Assembly (NCBI GenBank): GCA_963849485.1
Contig: CAWKIF010000079.1
Span: 62,001-126,000, forward strand
From: CAVTWJ01 sp963849485
GTDB lineage: Bacteria > Oederibacteriota > Muellerivitia > Muellerivitales > Muellerivitaceae
Direction: 5' to 3'
DNA: 64,000 nt
Of the stretch, positions 1 to 8,407 are shown in pieces. Each line of letters begins with the position of its first letter. The stretch's first letter is position 1. A program made the translations under genes and the position numbers. The notes beneath the pieces were generated by a model, which searched no databases, was not told where the DNA came from, and worked only from the letters and a program-made list of their open reading frames with translations.

Positions 1-278
1 TCGGGCCGGGTCACGACGGCCTTTACGGCGGAGGGAACCTCATGGTAATAGAGCCCCGCGCCCAGGAAGCAGGGCCGTTCCGAGACGGGATGGTTGTTCT
101 TTCCGATCATGTTGAAGAAACGCTTCAGTTCGGGTTCGGTCAGGCCGGGAGGCAGGTTCAGCCCGTTTTTCAGGATGACGGAGGGGGGAACATCGGCGAA
201 AAGATCATCGACGCTCTTGACCCCGATGGCGGCCAGCATGGCTTTTTCTTCCTCGGGGGTAATGGGAATGTAGGTCAC
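1..278 (-). CDS. gcvPA: Glycine dehydrogenase (decarboxylating) subunit 1, N-terminal part (window edge)
   Basis: Only the first ~92 codons lie in the window. The translation starts MTYIPITPEEEKAML and includes KSVDDLFADVP and RPCFLGAGLYYHEVP, the characteristic N-terminus of GcvPA, one half of the two-subunit P-protein that decarboxylates glycine with PLP. The likely start is a GTG at 276-278; no ATG fits the conserved N-terminus better. It lies downstream of gcvH on the same strand, the usual gcvT-gcvH-gcvPA order, so it is probably the last visible gene of a glycine cleavage operon. A palindromic GCGAACTGC-type repeat fills most of the 83-bp gap to gcvH. Confidence 0.9.
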   Translation of the reverse strand, partial: MTYIPITPEEEKAMLAAIGVKSVDDLFADVPPSVILKNGLNLPPGLTEPELKRFFNMIGKNNHPVSERPCFLGAGLYYHEVPSAVKAVVTRP

Positions 279-293
279 TCTAACTCCAGTTCA

Positions 294-350
294 CAACTTA
301 TAGTTCGCAGTTCGCGGTTCGCAGTTAAAGGCATAACTGCGAACTGCCGA
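294..350. repeat. GTTCGCAGTT palindromic intergenic repeat
   Basis: The gcvH-gcvPA spacer holds repeated GTTCGCAGTT/GTTCGCGGTT units followed by the reverse complement AACTGCGAACTGC, giving an inverted repeat with arms TTCGCAGTT/AACTGCGAA around an 8-nt loop. It encodes nothing convincing and resembles the short dispersed palindromes that other spacers of this window also carry. Confidence 0.6.
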
Positions 351-361
351 CTGTGGATCTG

Positions 362-734
362 TTAGCTGCCTATGGTGGCGAGATAATCTTGCTCGTTCAG
401 GTAGTCCGGATGCTCCAACGCCTTGGGGTTGTCCAACTGCACTACGGCGATCCAGGCGGTCCCTTCCGGGTCCTGGTTGACCAGCCCAGCCTGGTCCTTG
501 AGCTTGCCGTTCACTTCCACCACGGTCCCGGCGGGCGAATAGACATCCGCCACGGCCTTCACCGATTCCAACACGCAGACGCTTTGCTTGTCCGCCAGTT
601 TCTTCCCCACGTCGGGCAATTCGACGAAAACGATGTCGGAAAGTTCATGGGCCGCGTGTTTGGAGATTCCAATCCGGATCTTTCCCGCCCCCCAGGTCTT
701 CGTACCACTCATGGGATTTGGCGTATTTGCGCAT
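362..734 (-). CDS. gcvH: Glycine cleavage system H protein, with a single-base frameshift
   Basis: GcvH carries the aminomethyl intermediate on a lipoyl-lysine between the P, T and L proteins. The natural start is the ATG at 732-734 after AAGGAGATCTC, giving MRKYAKSHEWYEDLG; the frame then breaks in a run of six C (688-693, G on the coding strand) and the rest (GAGKIRIGISKHAAHELSDI) continues in another frame. Removing one G restores a 123-residue protein of normal H-protein length. The lipoylation site is intact in VCVLESVKAVADVYSP. The shift is either a sequencing error in a homopolymer or a recent mutation; because the rest is well conserved, error seems more likely. The coding part downstream of the shift is 362-712. 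Confidence 0.85.
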
Positions 735-766
735 GAGATCTCCTTGGAAGGCAGCGTTTTGCTGGT

Positions 767-806
767 AGTTTTTGGCTTTTAGCTACCGGCTATTAACTAT
801 CAGCAC
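767..806. repeat. GGCTTTTAGCTACCGGCTATTA intergenic repeat
   Basis: The spacer upstream of gcvH contains a run of loosely repeated hexamers (TTTGGC, TTTAGC, CGGCTA, TTAACTA) that can fold back on itself. A related stretch with the same GGCTAA/TTAGCC words occurs at 50693-50745. No promoter or gene is evident in the rest of 735-884. Confidence 0.5.
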
Positions 807-884
807 ATTTTTTACGGGGAAGGTGTAGAGAGGTGTGGGAACGGAATTGACTATATTAAAAAGAACCTGTGTTTTCCAGACAAA

Positions 885-1423
885 TTAGGCTTTCGCGTTC
901 TTCGATTTTTTTCTTTTCAACATGTCCCGGTAAGCGATATCGATCAAGTCTTTGGGAAAGATTTTGAAAATCTTCAATAATTTTTCCACCTTCTTTGTCT
1001 CGGCTCTTCGCATCTTGGCTGAGTCTTTCACCATGACCGCCTCGAACTCCAGGAAATTTCCCAAACCCCTAACATGATCCAAATGGATCCGGACATTGCC
1101 CAAAAGAAATAGATCCCGGGTTTTTTGCACCACCCCTTCCACTCCCAAAAGTCCCTTTAAAAGAACTTTGGTCTTTACCGGGTCCACCACCGGAAGGACC
1201 ACATATTGGCTCGTTTTAGGTCCCCGGACATTGGGCCGGACATAAGGGATCAATTCGGCGCCCTTGAGGCTGGATTCCCTCAATTTCAACCGGCCCTTGG
1301 GATACTTTATAGAAAGTATCTACTTGCTTGGTCGCGGCCAACGAAGCGGGCCTTCAATTGTTTGGCGATCCGCCGGGCCTTGGCTAAGTCGGGATAATGG
1401 GCTTTAATTTCGATGTTGGGCAT
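885..1423 (-). CDS. CYTH-domain protein (class IV adenylate cyclase/thiamine-triphosphatase-like), two frameshifts
   Basis: The protein starts at the ATG 1421-1423 with MPNIEIKAHYPDLAKA, carrying the CYTH signature EIKA, and continues with GRLKLRESS, AELIPYVRP and GPKTSQY, the basic and acidic strands that line the CYTH tunnel. CYTH proteins bind triphosphate compounds with metal ions. Two single-base insertions break the frame: near 1320-1330 (after RDQ) and near 1308-1313 (between FYKV and PKGRLKL). Removing one base at each gives a continuous 178-residue protein, a usual length. An intact copy downstream of the breaks covers 885-1289. It sits between gcvH and the GrpB gene on the same strand; no functional link to glycine cleavage is known. 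The substrate cannot be told from sequence. Confidence 0.7.
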
Positions 1424-1448
1424 TGTTTTATTCCTTCATTTTTCTATC

Positions 1449-1500
1449 TGTCATCGCGAGGAGCAGCCCCAATCGGGGCATTTTGCGACGTGGCGACCTC
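1449..1500. repeat. TGTCATCGCGAGGAGC-type dispersed palindrome
   Basis: The spacer has TGTCATCGCGAGGAGC, then an inner inverted repeat GCCCCAATCGGGGC, then GCGACGTGGCGACCTC. This layout matches the common bacterial intergenic repeat built on TGTCATTGCGAGGAGC...GCGACGTGGCAATCTC. It overlaps the last codon of the upstream GrpB-family gene, so it may have been acquired there. Confidence 0.55.
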
Positions 1501-2093
1501 AGTTCGCCTTATGCGTTTGGTCTTTTAACTTCTTCAAGACGCTTTCTATGTAAGGCGTCTTCCCCTCGGTATAAGCTTCCCGGTCATATTGAAATCTCGT
1601 GACCAAGTTCTTCTTCAATGCCTCATAATTCCTGGCTTCCTGGGGATGTGCGATCAAATAATCCCGAAAAGCCAGTTCCTTTCCATCTTTCCCCATATAG
1701 CTCATAAACGTGAAGATGATGGGTACGCTTGACCCCGAAAGGGGGCATCCCTTTCACGAAAAACATCTCATCCGGTTTAGGATTGCTTGACCAATAAACA
1801 TACCCTTTCATCTCAATGGGTTTCACCAACTTGTGCCAATCTTCCCTATGGGAAATACCCACCATGATGTCGAGGATGGGCTTAGCGGCCAACCCCGGAA
1901 TCGAAGTGCTCCCAAAATGCTCAACTTTCAACCCAGGCATGAAACCTAATCCGTGGAAGATGGTTCTTTTTTCCAAAGCGAATTTCTCGGGCCAGGAAGA
2001 GTCATATTCAAGGATCTCGATTGGATCTTTTTGGGGGTCGTAGTCGGTAGGAAAAGTATCTTGGACTATCAAAGAATGAACTCCTTTAAACAT
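1499..2093 (-). CDS. GrpB-family (UPF0157) nucleotidyltransferase-like protein, one frameshift
   Basis: The N-terminal part (MFKGVHSLIVQDTFPTDYDP, then IEILEYDSSWPEKFALEK and VEHFGSTSIPGLAAKPILDIMVG) has the hallmarks of the GrpB/UPF0157 family, a nucleotidyltransferase-fold group with the motif GSTS-x-PG-x-xKPxxD. The C-terminal part (KELAFRDYLIAHPQEARNYE) lies in another frame; removing one G near 1690-1693, after GERWK, joins the two into a 197-residue protein of normal length. The biochemical role of the family is not settled. It is on the same strand as gcvT and gcvH and lies between them. The frameshift is probably a sequencing artefact but could be decay. Confidence 0.75.
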
Positions 2094-2198
2094 TCAGAAA
2101 AAGATGCCATAAGCTGCAAAATTTAAATAGCCATATCTCTATTTTTACCCGTTTCCTGCCACTGTTCGTAAGCTTTATTGACGTCAAGAAGACCGGGA

Positions 2199-2250
2199 GT
2201 GTAGCTAGGCGAACGGTGGGGTGTAGCTAGGAGAACCGGGGGGTGTAGCC
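2199..2250. repeat. 22-bp tandem repeat GTGTAGCTAGG(C/A)GAAC, 2.4 copies
   Basis: Two adjacent 22-bp units (2199-2220 and 2221-2242) share GTGTAGCTAGG and GAAC and are followed by a partial third copy GTGTAGC. They lie in the 232-bp gap upstream of the GrpB-family gene. No protein is encoded here. Confidence 0.75.
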
Positions 2251-2255
2251 AATTT

Positions 2256-2288
2256 GCCAATTTTTACCAATATCAGGTAAAAATTGGC
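2256..2288. repeat. Perfect 13-bp inverted repeat GCCAATTTTTACC / GGTAAAAATTGGC
   Basis: Arms at 2256-2268 and 2276-2288 are perfectly complementary with a 7-nt loop AATATCA. The stem is AT-rich and not followed by a clean T-run on either strand, so it is not a typical intrinsic terminator. It could be a protein-binding palindrome or the remains of a small mobile element next to the tandem repeat. Confidence 0.7.
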
Positions 2289-2325
2289 CGTTCCGCATTA
2301 AGATTCGATCAATTCAACGAAACAC

Positions 2326-2556
2326 TTAATACTTCAAAACAAGGAAAGCCCCAGGGAAAAGCTTAATAAAAACAAAGATGGCAAATAAAACCATGAGCGT
2401 CGCTGTAATACCCAAATAAAAGGCCTTGCTTTCCAATTTCTTGAATTCCGCCTCAACGGCTTTTTCGAAGGATTCTTTCGAAACTTCACCCGTAGAGCAC
2501 TTTTTGGATAGGTCATGGATTCGATCCATCACCCCTAAATACTTTTCCTCAGGCAT
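2326..2556 (-). CDS. Small membrane protein of unknown function
   Basis: A 76-residue protein with a charged N-terminal half (MPEEKYLGVMDRIHDLSKK, then FEKAVEAEFKKLESKA) and a hydrophobic C-terminal segment of about 25 residues (FYLGITATLMVLFAIFVFIK), so probably a single-span inner-membrane protein. A good ribosome-binding site (AGGGAGGGTCC, coding strand) precedes the ATG. It starts 24 bp after the gcvT stop and is co-directional, so it probably shares the gcvT transcript. I do not recognise a family. Confidence 0.6.
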   Translation of the reverse strand: MPEEKYLGVMDRIHDLSKKCSTGEVSKESFEKAVEAEFKKLESKAFYLGITATLMVLFAIFVFIKLFPGAFLVLKY

Positions 2557-2580
2557 AGGACCCTCCCTTAGATATTCCTG

Positions 2581-3675
2581 TTATTTGGACGCGCCGGACT
2601 TTTGTTTAGTGATGTGCCGGACCCAGGGAAGCTTTGTCACCTGCGCCGGGACGGCTTTTCCCCTGATTTCGACCGCCAGGGGCTTATCCAGAAACTCTTT
2701 CTTTAAATAAGCCAGGGCGATGCCCTTTTTGAGCGTGGGCGAGAAGATGCCGCTGGTCACTTCCCCGGCTTCCTGGCCCCCGGAGAGAACCTTGTAGTAT
2801 TGCCGGGGAATATTTTGCCCTTCCAGGGTCAAACCAATCAATTTGCGGGATGTTTCCTTCCTTAAGGCCTCCCGGCCGAAAAAGCCGCCTTGCTTTTCCA
2901 ACTTTACCGCCCAGCCCAACCCCGCCTCATAAGGCTGGGTGGTCGCATCGATATCATTGCCATGCAAAGGAAGGCCCGCTTCCAGCCGCAGGGAATCCCG
3001 GGCGCCCAGGCCGCAGGGGGTGACTTCCTTCTGGCTCGCCAGAAGGTCCCAAATAAAAGGCGCGTCTTTCACATCCACCATCAACTCATAGCCATCCTCG
3101 CCCGTATAACCTGTGGCCATGATAAACACCGGCTTGCCCTGGATCGTTCCCTTGCCGAATCCAAAATAGGGAATCTTGGCCAGATCCGCGTCTTTGACCA
3201 GGCGGCTCAGAACCTCATGGGCCTTGGGCCCCTGGAGCGCAATAAAACCTGTTTGGTCGGAAAGCACCTCGATCTTGAGGTCTTTACCCGCCGAGAGCTT
3301 GCGCAAATGCTCCACATCTACTTCCCGTCCGCCCGCGTTGATGATCCAAAGGAATTTAACGTCGGATTCCTTATAAACAATCACGTCGTCGATGACTCCA
3401 CCCTGGGGGTTCAAAAGAAACCCATAGAGGGCGCTCCCGAGGAGGCAGTGGGTCAGGTCGTTGGTAAAGGCGTAGTTGGAGAATGAAAATGCATCCGGGC
3501 CCTCGATCCTTAACCGGCCCATATGGGTGATATTGAATAGGCCGCAGGAGGTTCGGGTGGCCTCGTGCTCGTAGAGAATCCCCTTCTCGTAGGAAACGGG
3601 CATGTTCCAGCCGTGGAAATCGACCAGCTTGGCGCCATGGGCTTGGTCCCAGGCCAGGCAAAAGGTATCGCGCAT
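2581..3675 (-). CDS. gcvT: Aminomethyltransferase (glycine cleavage T protein)
   Basis: GcvT transfers the methylene group from lipoyl-bound aminomethyl to tetrahydrofolate and releases ammonia. The 364-residue protein has the family landmarks: FHGWNMPVSYEKG and EHEATRTSCGLFNITHMGR near the N-terminus, VIDDVIVYKE, TGYTGEDGYELMV, and GARDSLRLEAGLPLHGND in the middle, and GLGWAVKLEK and VTSGIFSPTLKKGIALAY in the C-terminal domain. The start at 3673-3675 (MRDTFCLAW) is preceded by GAGGAAAGGA; a longer frame to 3717 exists but has no ribosome site. It heads the minus-strand cluster that contains gcvH and gcvPA, although three accessory genes lie between gcvT and gcvH. No glycine riboswitch is visible upstream. 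Confidence 0.95.
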   Translation of the reverse strand: MRDTFCLAWDQAHGAKLVDFHGWNMPVSYEKGILYEHEATRTSCGLFNITHMGRLRIEGPDAFSFSNYAFTNDLTHCLLGSALYGFLLNPQGGVIDDVIVYKESDVKFLWIINAGGREVDVEHLRKLSAGKDLKIEVLSDQTGFIALQGPKAHEVLSRLVKDADLAKIPYFGFGKGTIQGKPVFIMATGYTGEDGYELMVDVKDAPFIWDLLASQKEVTPCGLGARDSLRLEAGLPLHGNDIDATTQPYEAGLGWAVKLEKQGGFFGREALRKETSRKLIGLTLEGQNIPRQYYKVLSGGQEAGEVTSGIFSPTLKKGIALAYLKKEFLDKPLAVEIRGKAVPAQVTKLPWVRHITKQKSGASK

Positions 3676-3706
3676 AAAAGTCCTTTCCTCAAAACAGTTA
3701 AAACCA

Positions 3707-3847
3707 ACATCCAACACTAAGACACAAAGACACTAAACAAGACCTTGGAGTTCGATAAATTTAAGGTGCCGCTAAAAATAAAAGTTTGGGTTTTGCTGGC
3801 ATCATAAACAAGATTTCTTCGTGTCTTGGTGTCTTTGTGTTGGATGT
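3707..3847. repeat. Inverted pair of the ACACTAAGACACAAAGACAC repeat
   Basis: CATCCAACACTAAGACACAA at 3710-3729 and its near-complement in GTGTCTTGGTGTCTTTGTG at 3821-3839 face each other across about 85 bp upstream of gcvT. The arms are about 28 bp with two or three mismatches. CTTTGTGTCTTTGTG words of this kind are common dispersed repeats in environmental bacterial genomes. The loop is AT-rich and may hold the gcvT promoter. Confidence 0.65.
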
Positions 3848-3863
3848 GCCGTTCATATCTTAA

Positions 3864-4529
3864 TTACACATCCGCCGAGTATTTGAGCAGGTATTGCTCG
3901 AGTTTCCCGGCCCGCTCGTAACAATGCCGGTAAGAGTCCGCCAGGAAGGCGAAATCCTTATAGGGCATGGGTTTGTGCTCAATGAAATCCAATATCTCGA
4001 AAAAAGTCGAATTGTGGTTTTTCTCAAGGAGGAGGATGAAATCGCTGTCCAGATAACGCTCATAGGTCAAGATCTTGTCCATGGTCCGGCGGATCCTTTT
4101 CTTTTGGTGCTCCAAGTACTCGAACCAGTTGCCGAAACCAAGATAGTCCAGGCGGGTGGAACGGTCGGTGGGGTTGATGTTCTTGAAAATCTCAAGAAAG
4201 TCCTCCTCCTTCAGGTTTTCGATGTCGCAATATTTTTTGGAAGCCGCCAGGAAACTATAAAAAATATTCTTGGTATCGCTGATGACGGATTGCAGGTAGG
4301 GCACCACCACCCGGTGGATGTTCTTGCTGCTCACCCTCTCCGGCAGGTAGATGGTCAAGGTGTAAAAAACGAAGGAGGAGATATAGGACAGGGTAATCCA
4401 CAGGATTACCTCGCTTCGGTGCCCGTCGGACAAGTAGACCAGGAAGGCCACCCCCAGCAGGGCGATCAGAAACCAGGTGCGGCGTAGAAAAATAGTGATT
4501 TCGCGGACAATTTTCTTTAAAAATTTCAT
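3864..4529 (-). CDS. Membrane protein of unknown function with two N-terminal helices
   Basis: A 221-residue protein. Residues 1-65 hold two hydrophobic segments (TWFLIALLGVAFLVYLS and VILWITLSYISSFVFYTLTIY); the remaining ~155 residues are charged and look helical (LKEEDFLEIFKNINPT, YLEHQKKRIRRTMDKILTYERYLDSD), with no signature I recognise. The layout, a two-helix anchor with a cytoplasmic helical domain, is common among uncharacterised bacterial proteins. It is divergent from prfC and upstream of gcvT, separated from gcvT by a repeat-containing spacer, so probably its own transcript. Confidence 0.7.
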   Translation of the reverse strand: MKFLKKIVREITIFLRRTWFLIALLGVAFLVYLSDGHRSEVILWITLSYISSFVFYTLTIYLPERVSSKNIHRVVVPYLQSVISDTKNIFYSFLAASKKYCDIENLKEEDFLEIFKNINPTDRSTRLDYLGFGNWFEYLEHQKKRIRRTMDKILTYERYLDSDFILLLEKNHNSTFFEILDFIEHKPMPYKDFAFLADSYRHCYERAGKLEQYLLKYSADV

Positions 4530-4602
4530 GGCGGTCCTGGTGAATAGATCGCAACGTGTTTAGTTTATCGGTCCCTTCAGGCTCCATCAAGAACCAATCG
4601 CC

Positions 4603-4630
4603 TTGAGCCTCAAAAGGTTTATGGTAGGAT
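4603..4630 (+). promoter_or_regulatory. Putative sigma70-type promoter of prfC, close to the start codon
   Basis: TTGAGC (4603-4608) and TAGGAT (4625-4630) are separated by 16 bp. The -10 box ends only 9 bp before the prfC ATG at 4640, which would give a very short or leaderless message. The match is suggestive only; AGGA within the -10 region could instead act as a ribosome site. Confidence 0.35.
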
Positions 4631-4639
4631 ACCCGGCCT

Positions 4640-6241
4640 ATGACCGATACTGCATTGTCACAAGAAATCAAGAACGCGATCGCGAAACGCCGCACCTTCG
4701 CCATCATCAGCCACCCGGACGCGGGTAAGACCACCCTGACCGAGAAACTGCTACTTTATTCCGGCATGATCCAGACGGCGGGCATGGTACGGGGCCGAAA
4801 AGGCGGCAAGGTGGCCGTTTCCGACTGGATGGGCATGGAACAGGAGCGGGGCATTTCCATCACCGCCTCGGCCATGCAGTTCCCCTACAAGAACGCCATC
4901 ATCAACGTCTTGGACACCCCCGGTCACCAGGATTTCTCTGAGGACACCTACCGCACATTGACCGCCGCCGATTGCGCCATCATGGTCATCGACGCGGCCA
5001 AGGGCGTGGAGACCCAGACCCGCAAGCTTTTCGACGTCTGTCACCTGCGGGGCATCCCCGTCATGACTTTCGTGAATAAGATGGACCTGCCGGGGCGGGA
5101 CCCCCTGGACCTGATGCAGGAAGTCGAGCAGATCCTGAAAATCCATTCCTCCGCCATCAATTGGCCCGTGGGAACGGGGCGTGATTTCAAGGGTGTCATG
5201 GACCGCCGAACGCAAGAGCTTCTTTTGTTTTCCAAGGTCTCCGTCGGGGGCGCCGCCAAGGCCGCGGTGGATCGGCTAGCGTTGAAAGATCCCATCGTGG
5301 CGGAGCGTTTGACCCCCGAACTTGTTGAAAAGCTCCATCATGACCTGGAGCTTTTGGACGTCGCGGGAAACCCCTTTGACCCGTACAAGTTCCTGAACGG
5401 TGAAGTCACCCCGGTCTTTTTCGCATCGGCCCTGAATAATTTCGGGGTGGAGCCCTTTTTCGACGCCTTCGTGGAAATGGCCCCCCCGCCGGGCGCCCGG
5501 ACCGCCGACACCCCCTCGGGAGGAGAAACCACCATTGACCCGGTGGAAACCCCCTTCTCGGCCTATGTCTTCAAGCTACAGGCCAACATGAATCCCAAGC
5601 ACCGGGACAGCACGGCCTTCATGCGGATCTGTTCGGGCCGGTTCGAGCGCGACCTGGTGGTCAAGCACCACCGCCTGGGTAAGGAACTGCGCCTCTCCCG
5701 CCCCCATTCCATGCTGGCCTCCGATCGCAACACGCTGGACGTGGCTTATCCCGGGGATATCGTCGGGGTCATCAACCCGGGCGTCTTTTCCATCGGCGAC
5801 ACCCTCTCCTTGACGGGAGGTTTCGACTTCAAACCCCTTCCCCAGTTCCAACCGGAAATATTCGCCCACGTCCAGCCCAAGGACGTTTCCAAACGCAAAT
5901 CTTTCGACAAGGGCTTGCAACAGATGACCGAGGAAGGCACGGTTCAATTGTTGAGAAGCTGGAACGATTTGGATTTTTACGTGGCGGCCGTGGGACGCCT
6001 GCAATTCGACGTCCTGCAGTACCGCCTGAAGGCGGAATACGGGGCCGAGACCCACTTGGAGCTTTTGCCTTTCCTATCAAGCGCCTGGCTGGTAGGGGAC
6101 CCGGAAACCTTCGATCCTCCGGTCCAGGTCTTGAAGACCCGTGACCGCCGGGACCGGCCGGTAATCTTATTCAAGACCGCGTGGGACAAAGAATACACCC
6201 AAAGAAAATGCCCGGAACACAAACTGGTGGATATGGGCTAA
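4640..6241 (+). CDS. prfC: Peptide chain release factor 3
   Basis: RF3 is the translational GTPase that recycles RF1/RF2 after termination. The 533-residue protein has the GTPase motifs in order: P-loop SHPDAGKTTLTEK (~residues 25-37), switch I region GISITASAMQF, DTPGHQDF (G3), NKMD (G4), followed by the RF3-specific domains with YVFKLQANMNPKHRDSTAF and RICSGRFERDL. Length and order are normal for PrfC. The last ~37 codons (6128-6241) occur a second time downstream at 8409-8520, on the far side of the next gene, so the 3' end of this gene marks a recombination or insertion boundary. Confidence 0.95.
   Translation: MTDTALSQEIKNAIAKRRTFAIISHPDAGKTTLTEKLLLYSGMIQTAGMVRGRKGGKVAVSDWMGMEQERGISITASAMQFPYKNAIINVLDTPGHQDFSEDTYRTLTAADCAIMVIDAAKGVETQTRKLFDVCHLRGIPVMTFVNKMDLPGRDPLDLMQEVEQILKIHSSAINWPVGTGRDFKGVMDRRTQELLLFSKVSVGGAAKAAVDRLALKDPIVAERLTPELVEKLHHDLELLDVAGNPFDPYKFLNGEVTPVFFASALNNFGVEPFFDAFVEMAPPPGARTADTPSGGETTIDPVETPFSAYVFKLQANMNPKHRDSTAFMRICSGRFERDLVVKHHRLGKELRLSRPHSMLASDRNTLDVAYPGDIVGVINPGVFSIGDTLSLTGGFDFKPLPQFQPEIFAHVQPKDVSKRKSFDKGLQQMTEEGTVQLLRSWNDLDFYVAAVGRLQFDVLQYRLKAEYGAETHLELLPFLSSAWLVGDPETFDPPVQVLKTRDRRDRPVILFKTAWDKEYTQRKCPEHKLVDMG
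6127..6236 (+). repeat. Direct repeat copy A: 3' end of prfC
   Basis: This 110-bp stretch is repeated at 8408-8517 with six mismatches. It is the 3' end of the intact prfC. Five of the six differences are synonymous in the prfC frame, which means the other copy diverged while under protein-level selection. The offset between the copies is 2,281 bp and contains one AT-rich gene. Confidence 0.9.
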
Positions 6242-6306
6242 TAACACAATTTTATTGTCTATAATGAAATGAATTTCATTTTTTCTCTTCAATTAGGTGA
6301 AACCAC

Positions 6307-8370
6307 TTGGAGTTCAACAGACTTATTAGGACAAACGAAATAACTTTTAAGCCGTGGATGTATTTTTTTATTTTTCTCACGACGAATAGCTTCATTTCCT
6401 ACTTTCCATTCCCTATCACTGCGAAATTATTCTTGTTTTTATTGGGTGTGGCTATTCCTTTCATCTTGTCAGCCTATTCCCTAGTTAAGTACCAGGTTTA
6501 TGCTGAAGTGGACTTCAACGACTCAATCTTAGCAGGCGACAAGATACCGATAATATTTTGGATTCTACTTTTTTTAGTCGTGTTTTTTACAAGATTTGCC
6601 TTTTTAACTCAGATCCCTTCTTGGCCTTTGTCGGACGAAGGAATCGTGGGCAACTTAGCCTTATACCCTTCGACAATCAACCATCATCTTTTAATGGGTC
6701 TCTTTCAAACGGAGCCTATGTTCATTTGGTTACTACATTTTTTTTACGGTTTTTTCCCACCTTCTCTATTTTCCATTAGGCTCTTTCCCGCCATTCTTTC
6801 GGTGGCTTCGATAATTACGGCATATTGGGCGGCTCGCAGTTTCAATTGTCGAGTCACTTCTTGGCTCTTTGCCCTTTTATATACCGTTTCGTTTTGGAGC
6901 ATAATGTTAAGTAGGTCTTGTTTTGCACACGTTTTTGCTCAGCTAGTGGAGTTGTTGGTTGTAGGGTTATTTGTTAGATATCAAAAAGCAAACATTTATA
7001 AACGAAAATTGCTTTATTTATCTTTGATGGGTATTTTCATCGGGCTTGGATTTTATATCGTCAATTATTGGTTAACCATTGCAATTGCTCTTATTGTTCT
7101 GATGCTTTCCCTTCCTACTTTTCTTAAAAATGAATTCTTATGGAGATTGTTTCCGATTTTTTTAACCATATCAATATCATTTCCAATCCTTTCGGAACGC
7201 TTAGGGGGAATCAATGGATCAATTTGGGTTGATTCATACCTGTTTAAGGAAAACATTTTCAAAACATCTTTTGAATATCTAATAAGTCTTTTTTGGGTTG
7301 GTCTTGATTCGGCCCCCTTTGGACCAATTTGGGGTGGCCTTTTTAATTCAGTCTCTGATTCATTTATATTCTTAGGTGTTCTCAAAATCATCGCGAGTAA
7401 ATCGATGCGTACATATTGGATATTTTTTGTGGTGTTAATCTGTGGGCTATTGCCCGGAATATTAACTAGTTTTGGCAACATGTTTCGTATCAATGCAGTG
7501 TTGCCAATTATCGTATTATTGGAAACATACGGTGTGATTTCTTTATTTATCCTAGATAATCAACTCCGTCGCCTGCACTATTTAAAATTTGCGTTTTTCT
7601 TATTCGTCTCATTGTTATTAAATCTCTATCACTTCGCGGGACCCTATTCGGATATAAAAAAATATTCTTCCGAAAAACAATGGCGTAACGTTCAATATTT
7701 TGATGCTTACCAAACATTAGAACAAATCAGCAAAAATTCCGGTCCATTAAACGTATTCTTGGGATTCAATCCAGATTATGAAAATAAGCTCATTAATATT
7801 ACGTGTTATCCCTTTAACGCGCTGCAAAACCCTTCCCTTTCCGGTTCGAATCCTCGTTGGACTGCACTTATCACGGACTCTCAATATGCGCCTTATTTTT
7901 TAAAAAATTTTCCAGTGATGAAATACAAAGTCCTTAATACAGACAAAACAGGAATATATGATCCAAAACCTTTTGGAATCTTTATTATCCCAACTTCAGA
8001 AATTCCAATCCCGATGTTAAAAAATTGGATTATAGTCGATGAAATCTACCGAAATTTAGATTTCCAAGTGAACAACAAAAGGCATTTCGAATCGTGGTCA
8101 AGTTTCATTACTGCAAATTCTTCACTTTCCATCTATTCTTCTCAAGATCGGTTTCTAAATACGATCTATTGGGAAAAAATTGGTTTTTTTAAATTCTTAG
8201 ATGGACATTTCCTTCAATCAACCGAAGCTTATCGAAATGCAATCCAAAAAGGTATTCCAGCTGCTCACTTGTATCGTGTTTTAGGAACTTGCCTTCAATT
8301 TCAAAACCGAATTGATGAAGCTAATCAATGTTTCGAATCGGCCAAATTACTTTCAAATGTAACTTATTGA
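6307..8370 (+). CDS. GT39/PMT-like polytopic membrane glycosyltransferase, AT-rich paralogue
   Basis: A 687-residue protein of the window's large membrane family. The first ~430 residues are largely hydrophobic with many helices; the first extracytoplasmic loop carries WPLSDEGIVG (D110/E111), the position of the acidic DE pair of GT39/PMT enzymes, which transfer sugars from polyprenyl phosphate. It shares SYFPFP near the N-terminus, RLFPAILSV, and the soluble tail with ITCYPFNALQNPSL seen in its paralogues, and ends with TPR-like helices (AYRNAIQKGIPAAHLYRVLG). The start is a TTG at 6307; an in-frame ATG at 6358 is an alternative. Its base composition is clearly richer in A/T than its neighbours and paralogues, and it lies between two prfC 3' ends, both signs of transfer. 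The sugar and acceptor are unknown. Confidence 0.75.
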   Translation: MEFNRLIRTNEITFKPWMYFFIFLTTNSFISYFPFPITAKLFLFLLGVAIPFILSAYSLVKYQVYAEVDFNDSILAGDKIPIIFWILLFLVVFFTRFAFLTQIPSWPLSDEGIVGNLALYPSTINHHLLMGLFQTEPMFIWLLHFFYGFFPPSLFSIRLFPAILSVASIITAYWAARSFNCRVTSWLFALLYTVSFWSIMLSRSCFAHVFAQLVELLVVGLFVRYQKANIYKRKLLYLSLMGIFIGLGFYIVNYWLTIAIALIVLMLSLPTFLKNEFLWRLFPIFLTISISFPILSERLGGINGSIWVDSYLFKENIFKTSFEYLISLFWVGLDSAPFGPIWGGLFNSVSDSFIFLGVLKIIASKSMRTYWIFFVVLICGLLPGILTSFGNMFRINAVLPIIVLLETYGVISLFILDNQLRRLHYLKFAFFLFVSLLLNLYHFAGPYSDIKKYSSEKQWRNVQYFDAYQTLEQISKNSGPLNVFLGFNPDYENKLINITCYPFNALQNPSLSGSNPRWTALITDSQYAPYFLKNFPVMKYKVLNTDKTGIYDPKPFGIFIIPTSEIPIPMLKNWIIVDEIYRNLDFQVNNKRHFESWSSFITANSSLSIYSSQDRFLNTIYWEKIGFFKFLDGHFLQSTEAYRNAIQKGIPAAHLYRVLGTCLQFQNRIDEANQCFESAKLLSNVTY

Positions 8371-8407
8371 TATCAGAATGATGTGGAAATATTGAAGCGT
8401 CGGAGCT

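Noticed and set aside
3676..3863. Possible glycine riboswitch upstream of gcvT
   Set aside because: The gap holds an inverted repeat pair and no paired glycine-aptamer cores.
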